Notes: a model not told the origin generated them from the letters alone. A stretch of 64,000 bases of DNA from Pedobacter rhodius (GCF_027213645.1 NZ_JAPWGL010000003.1:806001-870000), one strand, 5' to 3'; shown: positions 1 through 10,058, counted from the first letter of the stretch. A program made the numbers and translations.

Positions 1-1
1 C

Positions 2-1435
2 GGCGGATTCTCTAATAAGGCATACTCGGCACAAATTAAGGTGCTTCAGAATACAAACAGGGAAAGAAAAATAATTGACGTTTCAGAATCTGATTTTGGA
101 ATCTATAAACCAAAAAATGGTGATACCTATATAGTGGAAGCTATTTTAGATCGCTTTGAAAACCGTGTTGAAATTAACGGAGCCGTTTTTCGCCCAGGCC
201 AGTACGAGCTTGAGAGCGGTTTAACTTTAAAATCGCTAATCAAAAAAGCGGATGGAGTTAAAGAAGATGCATTTTTAAATCGTGCTTATATCTCCAGATT
301 AAATGCGGATAACAGCCAGAACTTACTTTCATTTGATGTAACCAAACTTTTAGACGGTTCAATTCCTGATATTAAACTTCAAAGGGAAGATAAGATAACC
401 ATTAACTCTATTTTCGACTTACGCGAAGAATATAAGGTAACTATTCAAGGTGAAGTAAGAGATCCGGGAACATTTGCTTATGCTGATAACATGAATTTAG
501 AGTCTTTAATTCAAATGGCTGGAGGTTTTAAAGAAGGTGCGACACCTAACCGAATTGAGATTTCAAGAAGAATAAAAAACAGTGATGCAACATCTGCATC
601 GGCGCAAACGGCTGAAGTTTTTACAGTTAACGTTGATCGTGATTTAAAGATACAAGACCAGGGTTTTACTTTGAAACCATTTGATATCGTATCTATTCGT
701 AATTCGGAAAGCTACCACATTCAGCGTCAGATAAAGTTAGAAGGCGAAGTACTCTATCCGGGAGTTTATACCATCATCAAGAAGGATGAAAGGGTGTCTG
801 ATCTGATTGAACGGGCCGGTGGACTGAGTCCGCTCGCTTATGTTGAAGGGGCATCATTAAGAAGAAAAGGTGGTTTTGATTCGAAAGCGATGGATGCGGC
901 CGAAATTCAGCGAGAAGAAAGAGAAAAGCTCTTAAATCTGCAAAGATTAAAACAATCAGGCGCCAGGGATACCACTAGCCTAGATAAAGATTTGCAAATT
1001 TTAAGGAGTGATTTGGTTGGCATCGATTTAAAGAAAATTATGGATAAACCTTTATCCAGATATGATCTGATTGTAGAAGATGGAGATGTTATCAGAGTAC
1101 CCAAGGAACTGCAAACGGTTAGGGTTACAGGCGAAGTTTTAAAACCAAATAGTATTGTTTATACAAAAGGAAAAAGCTTTACCGGCTACATTAGCGGTTC
1201 AGGAGGTTTTAGTTATAATGCCTATAAAAAAGGTGCTTTCATTGTGTATTCTAACGGTTCTGTAGCGGCAAACAGAAAGTTTCTGTTCTTCAATAATTTC
1301 CCGCAGGTTAAGCCAGGCTCAGAGATTTTTGTGCCTAAACGAGCTGAAAGAGAGAAAATAGGGATTGCTGGTTTGGTTGGTATTTCAACAGCTGTGGCTT
1401 CAATCGCTGCAATTATTGTTTCTTTATTACGATAA
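2..1435 (+). CDS. SLBB-domain polysaccharide export protein (5' partial)
   Basis: Outer-membrane/periplasmic polysaccharide export protein of the Wza/SLBB class. The frame is open from base 2 through an internal GTG at 41, so the true N-terminus, signal peptide and export domain lie upstream of the window. At least four SLBB-type repeats are visible, each with an 'x-GEV-x-PG/PN' turn (GAVFRPGQY, GEVRDPGTF, GEVLYPGVY, GEVLKPNSI). A hydrophobic C-terminal helix covers about the last 25 residues (IGIAGLVGIS to IVSLLR). It sits 5 nt before a Wzz gene, so it very likely exports the locus A polymer. It has many more SLBB repeats than the 269-residue Wza of locus B, which is typical of long Bacteroidota export proteins. 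Confidence 0.9.
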   Translation, partial: GGFSNKAYSAQIKVLQNTNRERKIIDVSESDFGIYKPKNGDTYIVEAILDRFENRVEINGAVFRPGQYELESGLTLKSLIKKADGVKEDAFLNRAYISRLNADNSQNLLSFDVTKLLDGSIPDIKLQREDKITINSIFDLREEYKVTIQGEVRDPGTFAYADNMNLESLIQMAGGFKEGATPNRIEISRRIKNSDATSASAQTAEVFTVNVDRDLKIQDQGFTLKPFDIVSIRNSESYHIQRQIKLEGEVLYPGVYTIIKKDERVSDLIERAGGLSPLAYVEGASLRRKGGFDSKAMDAAEIQREEREKLLNLQRLKQSGARDTTSLDKDLQILRSDLVGIDLKKIMDKPLSRYDLIVEDGDVIRVPKELQTVRVTGEVLKPNSIVYTKGKSFTGYISGSGGFSYNAYKKGAFIVYSNGSVAANRKFLFFNNFPQVKPGSEIFVPKRAEREKIGIAGLVGISTAVASIAAIIVSLLR

Positions 1436-1440
1436 ATACT

Positions 1441-2505
1441 ATGTCTGAAAATAATAGTCGGGAAATTACCGTAAGAGAATTAGTACTTAAACTATATGAT
1501 TGGTTCAATTATTTAAAATCTAAATGGACTATTTTGATACTAGCCTGCATTTGTGGGGTGGTTTTAGGTTATTTTTATTCAACCTATAAAAAGCCTTTAT
1601 ATGTAGCTGTGAGTACTTTTGCTTTGGAAGATTCGGACAGTGGGGGTGCACTCGGTCAGTTTGGTGGTTTAGCTTCTATGATCGGGGTAGATTTAGGCGG
1701 TTCCGGTAATAGCGGTATCTTTCAGGGGGATAATCTTATTGAATTATATAAATCCAGAAAGATGATTCAGGAAGCTTTACTCGCTGAAAATATATTTAAT
1801 GGGAAAAGACAGTCCTTAATTAACAGATATGTTGAATTTAACAATCTAAAAGCGCAATGGGCTAACAATCCGGTTTTAAAAAATCTGAATTTTAAACCAA
1901 CAAATAACCTTAAACTATTAAGAGCACAGGATAGTGTTTTAGGCGAGGTTGTTAAAGAAATTGGGAAAACTAGTTTAGTTGTTACCAAACCAGATAAAAA
2001 ACTTAGCATCATTAAAGTTCAGGTTACTTCAAAAGACGAGCTTTTTTCTAAAGCCTTTAACGATCAGATAGTGAAAAATGTGAATGAGTTTTATGTAAAT
2101 ACCAAAACAAAGAAATCGACCCAAAACGTTTCTATTTTACAACATCAAACAGATTCTGTTAAAAGAGAGTTAAATGGGGCTTTATCTGGCGTTGCCGCAC
2201 TTACTGATGCAAATCCAAATCCCAATCCTGCAAGGCAGATATTACGTGTTCCTTCTCAGCGAAGACAGGTAGACGCACAGGCGAACACTGCTATCTTAAC
2301 TGAGCTGGTTAAAAACCTCGAGCTTTCTAAAGTTTCACAACGGAAAGAAACACCATTAATCCAGATGATTGACGCACCGATATTACCTTTGCAAAAAGTT
2401 GTTACGACTAAAACTAAGGGAATGGTAATTGGTGGTTTTGTTTTCGGATTTTTAATGGCCGGTTTTTTACTTACCCGAAGAGGTTTCAAGTCTATCGTTA
2501 GCTAA
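1441..2505 (+). CDS. Wzz-family chain length determinant, no kinase domain
   Basis: Inner-membrane polysaccharide co-polymerase controlling O-antigen/EPS chain length. The 354 residues show the Wzz architecture: a cytoplasmic N-terminus, a first membrane helix at about 31-47 (WTILILACICGVVLGYFY), a long periplasmic stretch rich in predicted helix, and a second membrane helix at about 329-347 followed by a short RRG tail. There is no Walker motif, so it differs from the Wzc kinase of locus B. It starts 5 nt after the SLBB protein and ends 5 nt before the flippase gene, so the three are co-transcribed. The glycine-rich segment at about 66-86 matches the LGG-like stretch seen early in many Bacteroidota Wzz proteins. 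Confidence 0.88.
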   Translation: MSENNSREITVRELVLKLYDWFNYLKSKWTILILACICGVVLGYFYSTYKKPLYVAVSTFALEDSDSGGALGQFGGLASMIGVDLGGSGNSGIFQGDNLIELYKSRKMIQEALLAENIFNGKRQSLINRYVEFNNLKAQWANNPVLKNLNFKPTNNLKLLRAQDSVLGEVVKEIGKTSLVVTKPDKKLSIIKVQVTSKDELFSKAFNDQIVKNVNEFYVNTKTKKSTQNVSILQHQTDSVKRELNGALSGVAALTDANPNPNPARQILRVPSQRRQVDAQANTAILTELVKNLELSKVSQRKETPLIQMIDAPILPLQKVVTTKTKGMVIGGFVFGFLMAGFLLTRRGFKSIVS

Positions 2506-2510
2506 AGCCT

Positions 2511-3959
2511 ATGTCGGTTTTAAAAAGGAATATCGCATTTAATACCTTATTGTCGATTTCCCAAATCCTTTTTCCACTGGTTACTTTTCCATATGCCTCG
2601 AGGGTTTTAGGTCCACAAGCTATGGGGGCTGTAAGTTTTGCAGATAATTTTACCACTTACTTTTTAATTTTTTCTGCCTTGGGAATTCCTTTGTATGGCA
2701 TAAGGGAAGTAGCTAAGGCCAAGAACAATCCGGAAGCGCTGGGGAAGGTATTTTCAGAATTAATTTTCATTCATTTTTTAACTTCAGTTATTTCGGTAAT
2801 TGTCTTATTTATAATTAGTTACTTTACACATAGGCTGAGAACAAACTTTGCGCTGTATCAAATAGGTATGGCTGTTCTTATGGGCAATGTGTTTATCGCT
2901 GAATGGTTTTTTCAGGGAATAGAGAAATTTAAATACATAGCGCTAAGAACGGTGTTTATCAGAATGTTAACCGTTGCTTTGCTATTTTTACTGGTTCATA
3001 GTATTGAAGATAGAAATACCTATTATGCTTTAAATCTGCTCGCGACGATTTTAGCTGCTGTTACAAATATGTATGCCGTGAACAAAATCGTAAAGATTTC
3101 ATTTAAGCAGCTTTCCTTAAAAAAACATTTGAAACCTTTATTTATTATATTTTCAAACAGTGTTGTAACCACAATCTATTTGGTTTTTGATTCGATTATT
3201 TTAGGTTTTCTAACCAGGGATGTAAACGTTGGGTATTACTCCGCGTCTATGAGGATCAGTAAATTGTCATTAGCGATTATTGGCGTGCTTTCTGCAGTTT
3301 TATTACCGCGCTTAACAATTGCTTTTCAAAAGGAAGACTTAACCGAGGCTAAATCTTTATTAGCAAAATCGATGAACTTTGTTATTTTTTTAAGTGTGCC
3401 AATTGCATTGGGGACCTATTGTTTATCTGAAGAGATTATTTTGCTGTTTGCGGGAAAAAGTTATCTGCCTGCCGTTAGTTCATTGCAGATATTGTGTTTC
3501 ATTGTAATCTTTGTGGGTATTGCACAAATTTTTAGCCACCAGATTTTGCTTCCCCTCCATCAGGAAAAAAAAATCCTGTATGCATCTCTTTTCGGTGTAT
3601 TTGTTAGCCTTAGCTTGAATTTCATTTTAATTCCATTTTTGAAACAGGATGGTGCCGCTATAAGTTCGCTCATAACCGAGCTCTGTGTTACCATCGCCTT
3701 ATTCTTTTACGCATTTAAACTTTTAAACTTTAAGTTTCCGGTTTTGCAGGTCATTCAATCGATGCTCACCTGCATGGCGTTTTTTATTTTTAAATATTTC
3801 GTTTTAAAGCTGACGTTAATTCCAATTTTGGTCATTTTATATACAGTTATTCTGTCGGGAATCTTTTATCTTGTTGCACAGTTATTTATTTGGAAAAACA
3901 GAAATGTATTGGATATATTGTCTGGTTTCGGCCCGTTAAAATTTTTGCAAAAGATATGA
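2511..3959 (+). CDS. Wzx-type oligosaccharide flippase, locus A
   Basis: Lipid-linked oligosaccharide flippase of the polysaccharide-transport (MOP/MATE-like) superfamily, moving undecaprenyl-PP-linked repeat units across the inner membrane. The 482-residue protein is almost entirely hydrophobic with about 12-14 membrane helices. The N-terminal region (NTLLSISQILFPLVTFPYAS, then RVLGPQAMGAVSF) is the classic Wzx signature. Its stop codon overlaps the next start (ATGA at 3956-3959), implying translational coupling. It differs clearly from the locus B flippase at 30536 and the third one at 58788, so the window has three unrelated-looking members of the superfamily. Confidence 0.9.
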   Translation: MSVLKRNIAFNTLLSISQILFPLVTFPYASRVLGPQAMGAVSFADNFTTYFLIFSALGIPLYGIREVAKAKNNPEALGKVFSELIFIHFLTSVISVIVLFIISYFTHRLRTNFALYQIGMAVLMGNVFIAEWFFQGIEKFKYIALRTVFIRMLTVALLFLLVHSIEDRNTYYALNLLATILAAVTNMYAVNKIVKISFKQLSLKKHLKPLFIIFSNSVVTTIYLVFDSIILGFLTRDVNVGYYSASMRISKLSLAIIGVLSAVLLPRLTIAFQKEDLTEAKSLLAKSMNFVIFLSVPIALGTYCLSEEIILLFAGKSYLPAVSSLQILCFIVIFVGIAQIFSHQILLPLHQEKKILYASLFGVFVSLSLNFILIPFLKQDGAAISSLITELCVTIALFFYAFKLLNFKFPVLQVIQSMLTCMAFFIFKYFVLKLTLIPILVILYTVILSGIFYLVAQLFIWKNRNVLDILSGFGPLKFLQKI

Positions 3960-4783
3960 TGGACAGGAAAGCATGTATTATAATACCAATGTATCGATTA
4001 GATATCAGCGAGTATGAGCAGATATCGATTCAACAATGTTTCCGGATATTAGGCAAACATCCAATCTATTTTGTGATTCCGAAACGTCTTGAAGCATCTG
4101 TTCAAAGTATTGAATATATTAAAGAAGGGAAAGCCAGGTACAAAGCCTTCGACGATGCTTTTTTTGATGATATTATGGCTTATAACCGGTTATTGAAATA
4201 CCCGGGGCTGTATAAGTCTTTTTTGGAATATGAATTCATGCTGATTTATCAACTCGATGCTTTTGTATTTAAAGATGAACTTCATTATTGGTGTAGCCAG
4301 GGAAACGATACCATCGGCGCTCCGCTATTTGAAGGCCTTATCTCTGCAAAACCTGATAGTTCTTTAATTGGGCAAGGAAACGGAGGCTTCTGTTTGCGAA
4401 ATATCCGTAATTGCTATAAAATTGTAACACAGTTCAGGAAATTAAAGTTTACCCGAACGTTTGAAGATGATAATCGTCCGTTTTACATTAACTTTTACCG
4501 GTATATAAAACATCAGCTAATCTATATTTATTCAGGTTACCCTTTTCAGCCAATTATTAACGAAGACTTGTTCTGGGCTGAGGTAATTCCCGATAATTTT
4601 CCGGATTTTAAAGTCCCAGGTCCGGCGGAAGCCATGAAATTCAGTTTTGAGGTCAATCCGGATATTCTGTTTGAAATGAATCAGAATGAGCTACCATTCG
4701 GATGTCATGCATGGTGGAAATACAATCTTGAATTTTGGGTTTCGCATATAAATAAATTCGGCTATAATATTAAGATTAACTAA
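3956..4783 (+). CDS. DUF5672-type glycosyltransferase-like protein
   Basis: Putative cytoplasmic sugar transferase of the DUF5672 family. The start was placed at the ATG in the ATGA overlap with wzx (3956), giving 275 residues; the longer frame from 3890 would lie mostly inside wzx. The N-terminus (CIIIPMYR) is a Rossmann-like beta strand, 'YQLDAFVFKDEL' at about 100-110 supplies a D-x-F motif like the metal site of GT-A folds, and 'IGQGNGGFCLRN' at about 140 is a family-conserved block. Family recognition is from memory of these motifs. The acceptor and donor cannot be read from sequence. The position inside the GT run of locus A supports a role in repeat-unit assembly. Confidence 0.7.
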   Translation: MMDRKACIIIPMYRLDISEYEQISIQQCFRILGKHPIYFVIPKRLEASVQSIEYIKEGKARYKAFDDAFFDDIMAYNRLLKYPGLYKSFLEYEFMLIYQLDAFVFKDELHYWCSQGNDTIGAPLFEGLISAKPDSSLIGQGNGGFCLRNIRNCYKIVTQFRKLKFTRTFEDDNRPFYINFYRYIKHQLIYIYSGYPFQPIINEDLFWAEVIPDNFPDFKVPGPAEAMKFSFEVNPDILFEMNQNELPFGCHAWWKYNLEFWVSHINKFGYNIKIN

Positions 4784-4813
4784 ATTTTATAAAAATTTGC
4801 ACATTTGTAATCT

Positions 4814-5791
4814 ATGGGAATAAAAATGCGATTGCTGCAATCTAACGATGATGAATACTTTCTTGATTGTATCGATGAATTGTATCGCACCATCGAACAA
4901 GATTCAGCAGGGTTTAGCCCTCAACGCATTCTGGTTAGATTTTCCCGTTTTAAAACATTTCTGGTCCGCAAACTGATTCTTTTTCCAAAACTTTTTAAGT
5001 TGCAGCCAAAGATTTATGACCGGCAGGTCGTAAACTTTGCATCCATGATTAGTGGAGATTTTAGGTTGTTAATTCCTTCTTCTTTTTCATCATCAAACAA
5101 TTTTATTTACATGTATGATGTTTGGCCAAGGTTTCATTCCTGGATATTTCCTTTACTTGATTTTTTTAGCGTTAAATATGTTTTTTTCTCTTCGAAACAG
5201 GTTTGGGAAATTTTTAATGAAAAATACGGACATATTAAATGTAAAGCGAGCTGGGTTCCGGAAGCATTGATTGCAGGCGATTATAGTTATAAAAGTTATA
5301 TTGAACGTACTATCGATGTGCTTGAGTTTGGCCGAATGTACGATGAATACCATGAGTTGATAAAGGGCACATTGGCTTTGAATAAAAAGAATCATGTGTA
5401 CAGAACGCCTGATAAGTATTTTCTTTTTGCTGATAAAGCAGCATTTACTGACGCCTTAGCATCTTCTAAAATAGTAATTTGTGTGCCCTCAAATATTACC
5501 AATCCAGAACGATCTGAATTTATTTCTTCAATGACGCTAAGGTATTTGCAAGCCATGGCCTCTAGATGTCTAGTAGTGGGTTCTTTACCATCAGATATGG
5601 AAGAGATATTTGGATACAATCCGGTTGTGGAAATCGATATGGAAAATGCGTCATCTCAAATCATTGAGATTCTGGACAACTACGAAAGCTACCTGCCTTT
5701 AATTGAAAGAAATTATAAAGAAGTTTTGGCTAAACATCAATGGCAAAACAGATGGACAATTATGAAGGCGAAAATTGAGGAGGTTTTATGA
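4814..5791 (+). CDS. Glycosyltransferase, GT1/GT4-like C-terminal domain
   Basis: Probable GT-B fold sugar transferase. The N-terminal half (about 1-180) is poorly conserved. The C-terminal part resembles the group 1 C-terminal domain (PF13524-like): a stretch reading 'IVICVPSNITNPERSEFI' followed by 'TLRYLQAMASRCLVVG', where a sugar-nucleotide-binding glutamate and the helix after it would be expected, then a terminal helix 'HQWQNRWTIM'. The start at 4814 was kept; Met5 (4826) is an alternative. It follows the DUF5672 gene by 30 nt and overlaps the next GT2 gene by ATGA. The substrate is unknown. Confidence 0.68.
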   Translation: MGIKMRLLQSNDDEYFLDCIDELYRTIEQDSAGFSPQRILVRFSRFKTFLVRKLILFPKLFKLQPKIYDRQVVNFASMISGDFRLLIPSSFSSSNNFIYMYDVWPRFHSWIFPLLDFFSVKYVFFSSKQVWEIFNEKYGHIKCKASWVPEALIAGDYSYKSYIERTIDVLEFGRMYDEYHELIKGTLALNKKNHVYRTPDKYFLFADKAAFTDALASSKIVICVPSNITNPERSEFISSMTLRYLQAMASRCLVVGSLPSDMEEIFGYNPVVEIDMENASSQIIEILDNYESYLPLIERNYKEVLAKHQWQNRWTIMKAKIEEVL

Positions 5792-6732
5792 ACAAACCTT
5801 TAGTCAGCATCATTATTCCTACCTACAACTATGCTAAGCTTATAACAGAAACCCTTGAAAGTGTTTTAGGTCAAAGTTACGATGCCTGGGAGTGTATAAT
5901 TGTTGATGATGGTTCGACGGATAATACGGAAGACATAGTTAAGGATTTTATTAACTGCCATTCAACATATTCATTTACCTACATCAAAAAAGTTAATGAA
6001 GGCACATCTGTTGCCAAGAATACAGGAGTTAACATTGCTGCTGGAAAGTATGTTCAATTTTTGGATGCCGATGATTTGATAAGCGTAGATAAATTAGCGG
6101 TTCAGGTTTCACTTCTTGAATCGGGTATCGCCGGTGTAGTCTTTTCAAAATCAGTGTTTTTTACGGATGATAATTCAAGAAGGAAATTAATAGATAGGTA
6201 CCCAAACGGTTTTTTAGCTGAAGAAACGCTTCATGGTTCTGCTCTTCTAAAGCGAATGGTTAAAAATAATATTGTTACCATAGGCAGTCCGCTGGTAAAA
6301 AAGGACATTCTTCTTGAAGCCGGTCTATTTGATACTGAACTGAAAAATAATGAAGATTGGTTGCTTTGGTTTAAGGTTGGTGTAATCTGTAGAAAGTTTG
6401 TTTACGACGACAATATTAAGTCATACACCAGCATCAGGGTTCATCATGCAAGTGCGATGAACAATCACTCGAAAATGTTTCAAGGTGAGGTTATTGTTCG
6501 GAGGGAGATTGAGTCTGCATTGAGTGGCTCCGAAGCAGATAAGGAATTAGAACAATTGAGGAAGTTGAATTCAGAACTACTTGCCTTACATGAGGTCCGT
6601 TCTCTTAATATCGCTAACGGCATGAGATATATTTTAAGTAGTTTTGCTAAAAATCCCGTTGGTGAGTTCAATTTACTTACAAGAGCACTATTTAAATTAG
6701 GTGTTAGGATTTATAAAAGTGCAATATCTTAA
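5788..6732 (+). CDS. Family 2 glycosyltransferase
   Basis: Inverting GT-A sugar transferase. The N-terminus 'VSIIIPTYNYAKLI' is the GT2 nucleotide-binding strand, followed by 'VDDGSTDNT' at about 40-48 and 'FLDADD' at about 92-97, the DXD metal/nucleotide site. 'NNEDWLLWFK' at about 188-197 contains the ED-W motif carrying the catalytic Asp region. No membrane anchor is evident. ATGA overlap with the upstream GT and a TAATG junction with the downstream polymerase gene (shared base 6732) show tight coupling. It likely adds one residue of the locus A repeat; donor and acceptor are not determinable. Confidence 0.9.
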   Translation: MNKPLVSIIIPTYNYAKLITETLESVLGQSYDAWECIIVDDGSTDNTEDIVKDFINCHSTYSFTYIKKVNEGTSVAKNTGVNIAAGKYVQFLDADDLISVDKLAVQVSLLESGIAGVVFSKSVFFTDDNSRRKLIDRYPNGFLAEETLHGSALLKRMVKNNIVTIGSPLVKKDILLEAGLFDTELKNNEDWLLWFKVGVICRKFVYDDNIKSYTSIRVHHASAMNNHSKMFQGEVIVRREIESALSGSEADKELEQLRKLNSELLALHEVRSLNIANGMRYILSSFAKNPVGEFNLLTRALFKLGVRIYKSAIS

Positions 6733-8033
6733 TGGAAAGTAAACCTTATGTATTAATACTTATAATCTGCGCTCTTTTGATAGTTGACGCATTATTGATA
6801 AGCAGGTATGCATCGTGGGGTTGTACAGCGGAGGAATTGATTCCTTATGGTATTTTTTTAATCCTTGCTGAGTCTGTATCTGTTTTTTCTGTTGTGAGAT
6901 TCAAACAGTTTATTAACCCATTTACGATATATAGTTTTTTCATTTATATAGCCGGGTTTTCATTTCTCATCATCTCTGACAGACAAGTAGGCTATGATTT
7001 AAATTTTATTTTAATAATTACGTTTAGCATTGCTTCATTTATCATAGGTGGGCTGGTAGCCATGAAAACTTTTGCATTTAATTTTCAAAATATTATCCCG
7101 CCACTGAGCCAAAGAATCAGCCTGTTTTTTTTACTTTTCCTATTCATTGCCGGAATTGGCGTATTTGCGTTGGAAGTTGGTCAGTTAGGTTATTTGCCGG
7201 TTTTCAATCTTGCCAATGCCGCTGTTTATGAAGAACTTAACGAAAATGAAGTAACTCCATTACATAATTTTATAGTTTTGAATTCTGTTTTGCCAGCCAT
7301 GTTTTTCATAACGTATAAAAAGGGCACGATACGTTTCTGGCAGTTTTTGTTGCTCACCTGTGTTTGTGGATTTATAATTCTGAATTTTTTCAGTAGACAA
7401 ATCATTGTTCTGTTCTTCTTTTCATTATTAATGGCATACAGCTATTATAAACGAATTCCATTTTTAAAATTGTTTTCAATAGGTGCGGTTTGTGTCGTTT
7501 TATTTATCGTTTTAGGGCAATTAAGAAGTAGTTCTGATGAAAATGCCAATTCAATTTCAGTAAACGATTTCCTTAGAGATTACGGAGACATCACCAAGCC
7601 TACTAATATTCTCGAAACTTATCTTTCCCTATATGGTGGTGTTAACTTTTCGGCAGGTGATGCTATCGTTCATGATGCCATTCGTGATGGTTATGTGAGC
7701 TACGGCGCCTATACTGCCAGGCCTGTGATAACACTTTTACCTGCAGATAAAAATGCACTTTATCCTCTTCTTTATAGTTCTTATACAAAAATAGGAACTT
7801 ATATGATTGATCCGTATTTAGATTTCAGATGGTTTGGTGTTATTGGATTAAACTTTCTTTACGGTTTATTCTCAATGAACTCTTTTAAAAATTATCTGGC
7901 AAAAAATGGCGAATATTATATTGTAGAATGGTCGTTATTTATCTTTTGTATTTTCATGTGCGCCTTCACCAATTTCTTTCATATGTTCTTTGTGGCTTTT
8001 TTCTTTATCGTAAATCGAATAGCAATAAAATAA
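6732..8033 (+). CDS. O-antigen polymerase (Wzy-like), locus A
   Basis: Multi-spanning membrane protein of 433 residues with about 11-12 hydrophobic segments and a large periplasmic loop at about 270-355 rich in D, Y and R. It lies between GT genes, in the position and with the shape expected for Wzy, the enzyme that joins flipped repeat units at the periplasmic face. Bacteroidota annotate similar proteins as oligosaccharide repeat unit polymerases. Wzy proteins are poorly conserved in sequence, so the call rests on topology, loop position and context. A second, unrelated-looking polymerase is at 33985. Confidence 0.75.
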   Translation: MESKPYVLILIICALLIVDALLISRYASWGCTAEELIPYGIFLILAESVSVFSVVRFKQFINPFTIYSFFIYIAGFSFLIISDRQVGYDLNFILIITFSIASFIIGGLVAMKTFAFNFQNIIPPLSQRISLFFLLFLFIAGIGVFALEVGQLGYLPVFNLANAAVYEELNENEVTPLHNFIVLNSVLPAMFFITYKKGTIRFWQFLLLTCVCGFIILNFFSRQIIVLFFFSLLMAYSYYKRIPFLKLFSIGAVCVVLFIVLGQLRSSSDENANSISVNDFLRDYGDITKPTNILETYLSLYGGVNFSAGDAIVHDAIRDGYVSYGAYTARPVITLLPADKNALYPLLYSSYTKIGTYMIDPYLDFRWFGVIGLNFLYGLFSMNSFKNYLAKNGEYYIVEWSLFIFCIFMCAFTNFFHMFFVAFFFIVNRIAIK

Positions 8034-8034
8034 C

Positions 8035-9021
8035 ATGAGTGAGCTACCATTGTTAACAATTTTAATGGCGACATATAATGGCGGTAAATATCTGATTGCT
8101 CAACTAGAAAGTATATTGGCTCAAACCTACCAAAATTGGGAGTTGGTGATAAGAGATGATAATTCTACAGATACTACTCAAAAAATTATTACCGAATATT
8201 TAAGTAAGGATAAACGATTACGGCAATTGAAATTTGGTGATTTACACGGAACAGCATGTCGTAATTTTTCGCAATTATTTGATTGGGCCTGTCAGGAAAA
8301 CAAACAATATATACTCTTTGCCGACCAGGATGATATATGGTTGCCGGATAAGATTGAACTTTCTTTAAAGGAGATTAAGGAAGATGAAAAAGTTTATGGT
8401 TTTACTACACCGTTGGCAAAATACAGTAGTTTTGAATTTATTGATGAGGAGGATAATCCGATTGATAGGATATTAAAATTACCAGCTGAATTGACTTTGA
8501 GGGTTTTACTTAACGAAAACTATGCATGGGGCTGCACCATGATTTTAAATCGGGCAGCTGTTGACTTGATAAAGCACATTCCACCAGAATCTGTAAATCA
8601 CGATTATTATATTGCTTTGGTTGTTAGTGCTTTTGGTCGTATTTCTTTAATAAACAAAGATTTGGTGTTATACCGACAACATCAAAATAACGTTAGCGGA
8701 AACGTAGAAAACATGGGGTTTTCCAGCCGTTTCGATCGCTATTTTAGAAATACTTCAGTAATGATAAAACCACTAACTCAAAATTATGCGCTCGTTAAGT
8801 CATTTTATGAGCATTATTCTGATAAGTTATCTCCGGAAAATAAACGATTAATATCCGGTTTCTTGTCTTCATACCAATCAGGCTTCTTTAACTTGCTAAA
8901 AACGCTTTTTAAATTTGGGATATTTAAAATTGGCCTTGGAAAGAACCTGGTTTATATTTATACATTGTTTCTTTACCGCAAAAAGGTTATTGATGCCATT
9001 TATAAATCTTCGAAAAAATGA
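8035..9021 (+). CDS. Family 2 glycosyltransferase, rhamnosyltransferase-like
   Basis: GT-A transferase. 'LTILMATYNGGKYL' opens the domain, 'IRDDNSTDTT' is at about 39-48, and 'LFADQDDIWLP' at about 96-106 is the extended DXD motif common in the RfbF/WbbL rhamnosyltransferase subgroup. The C-terminus from about 280 is basic and hydrophobic, suggesting peripheral membrane association. The gene begins 1 nt after the polymerase stop and overlaps the next GT4 gene by ATGA. Transfer of a deoxyhexose is a family-level guess only. Confidence 0.88.
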   Translation: MSELPLLTILMATYNGGKYLIAQLESILAQTYQNWELVIRDDNSTDTTQKIITEYLSKDKRLRQLKFGDLHGTACRNFSQLFDWACQENKQYILFADQDDIWLPDKIELSLKEIKEDEKVYGFTTPLAKYSSFEFIDEEDNPIDRILKLPAELTLRVLLNENYAWGCTMILNRAAVDLIKHIPPESVNHDYYIALVVSAFGRISLINKDLVLYRQHQNNVSGNVENMGFSSRFDRYFRNTSVMIKPLTQNYALVKSFYEHYSDKLSPENKRLISGFLSSYQSGFFNLLKTLFKFGIFKIGLGKNLVYIYTLFLYRKKVIDAIYKSSKK

Positions 9022-10058
9022 AGATACATTACGATAATCTGATATACAGCCTGCAACGTGCAGGTGGCATTTCCACTTATTGGTCGGAATTAACTTCGAG
9101 GTTGTTGCAAGACAAGGAAGATATTTCCTTTACTGAATCCTTTAATCATAATGTGGCAAGAAAAACTTTGTCTATTCCTCCACATTGCATTTTCCAGAAT
9201 AAGCATAAACAAACACTTATCAGCCGTTTTCAACGCATCTCATTGCCATTTAAAACTGAGTTTATCTTTCATTCCAGCTACAATAGGGTAACGAATAACC
9301 CAAAAGCAAGGCAGGTGGTGACCATTCATGATTTTGTGCATGAAAAATTTTATGGAGGAATAAGGCGCTACCTGCACTTACATCAGAAAAATAAATCTAT
9401 AAATGCTGCAGCTAAAATTATAACCGTTTCAGAAAACACGAAACGCGATTTACTTGAGTATCATCCACATTTATCTTCACAAAACATAGCGGTTATTTAT
9501 AATGGTGTTTCAGAAGATTTTTATCCGTTAAAAGATAAATCTATAGCTAAGAAACCTTATTTACTATTTATCGGTTCAAGAGCTTATTATAAAAACTTCA
9601 GCTTTACAATTGATGTGGTTAAGCAGCATAGCGATTTTGATTTATTTATTGTTGGTTCCGCGCTGAATAAAAAAGAGACGGATGAATTAAACAATAAGTT
9701 GAAAGGAAAGTGGAAACTCTTTTCGGGTATTGATAATCAATTGCTTAATGAATTGTACAACAATGCTTTTTCTGTAATTTATCCCTCTGCCTACGAGGGG
9801 TTTGGCATTCCATTGTTGGAAGCTATGAAAGCCGGTGTGCCTTTTATTGCGTTGAATAGCTCATCAATCCCTGAAGTAGCTGGTGATGCCGGAATACTGG
9901 TTAACGATTTAGATCTTCAACAGTTTGCTCAGGCCATTAATATTGTTGACGCCCAGCGACAGCAAATTGTTGATAAAGGATTTTTACAGGCTCAGAAGTT
10001 TTCGTGGGAAAAAAGTTATGCAGAAACAAAAGCTGTTTATCAAAGTTTAGGGTTATGA
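9018..10058 (+). CDS. Family 4 glycosyltransferase
   Basis: Retaining GT-B sugar transferase of 346 residues. The N-terminal domain contains 'RAGGISTYW', a loop typical of GT4 mannosyl/glucosyl transferases, and 'VVTIHDFVHEKF' at about 100. The C-terminal domain has 'LLFIGSRAYYKNF' at about 185 and the E-x7-E motif in 'YPSAYEGFGIPLLEAMKAG' at about 255-273. ATGA overlaps occur at both ends. Resembles the GT4 at 35469 in overall layout, so the two loci may use similar linkages. Confidence 0.9.
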   Translation: MKIHYDNLIYSLQRAGGISTYWSELTSRLLQDKEDISFTESFNHNVARKTLSIPPHCIFQNKHKQTLISRFQRISLPFKTEFIFHSSYNRVTNNPKARQVVTIHDFVHEKFYGGIRRYLHLHQKNKSINAAAKIITVSENTKRDLLEYHPHLSSQNIAVIYNGVSEDFYPLKDKSIAKKPYLLFIGSRAYYKNFSFTIDVVKQHSDFDLFIVGSALNKKETDELNNKLKGKWKLFSGIDNQLLNELYNNAFSVIYPSAYEGFGIPLLEAMKAGVPFIALNSSSIPEVAGDAGILVNDLDLQQFAQAINIVDAQRQQIVDKGFLQAQKFSWEKSYAETKAVYQSLGL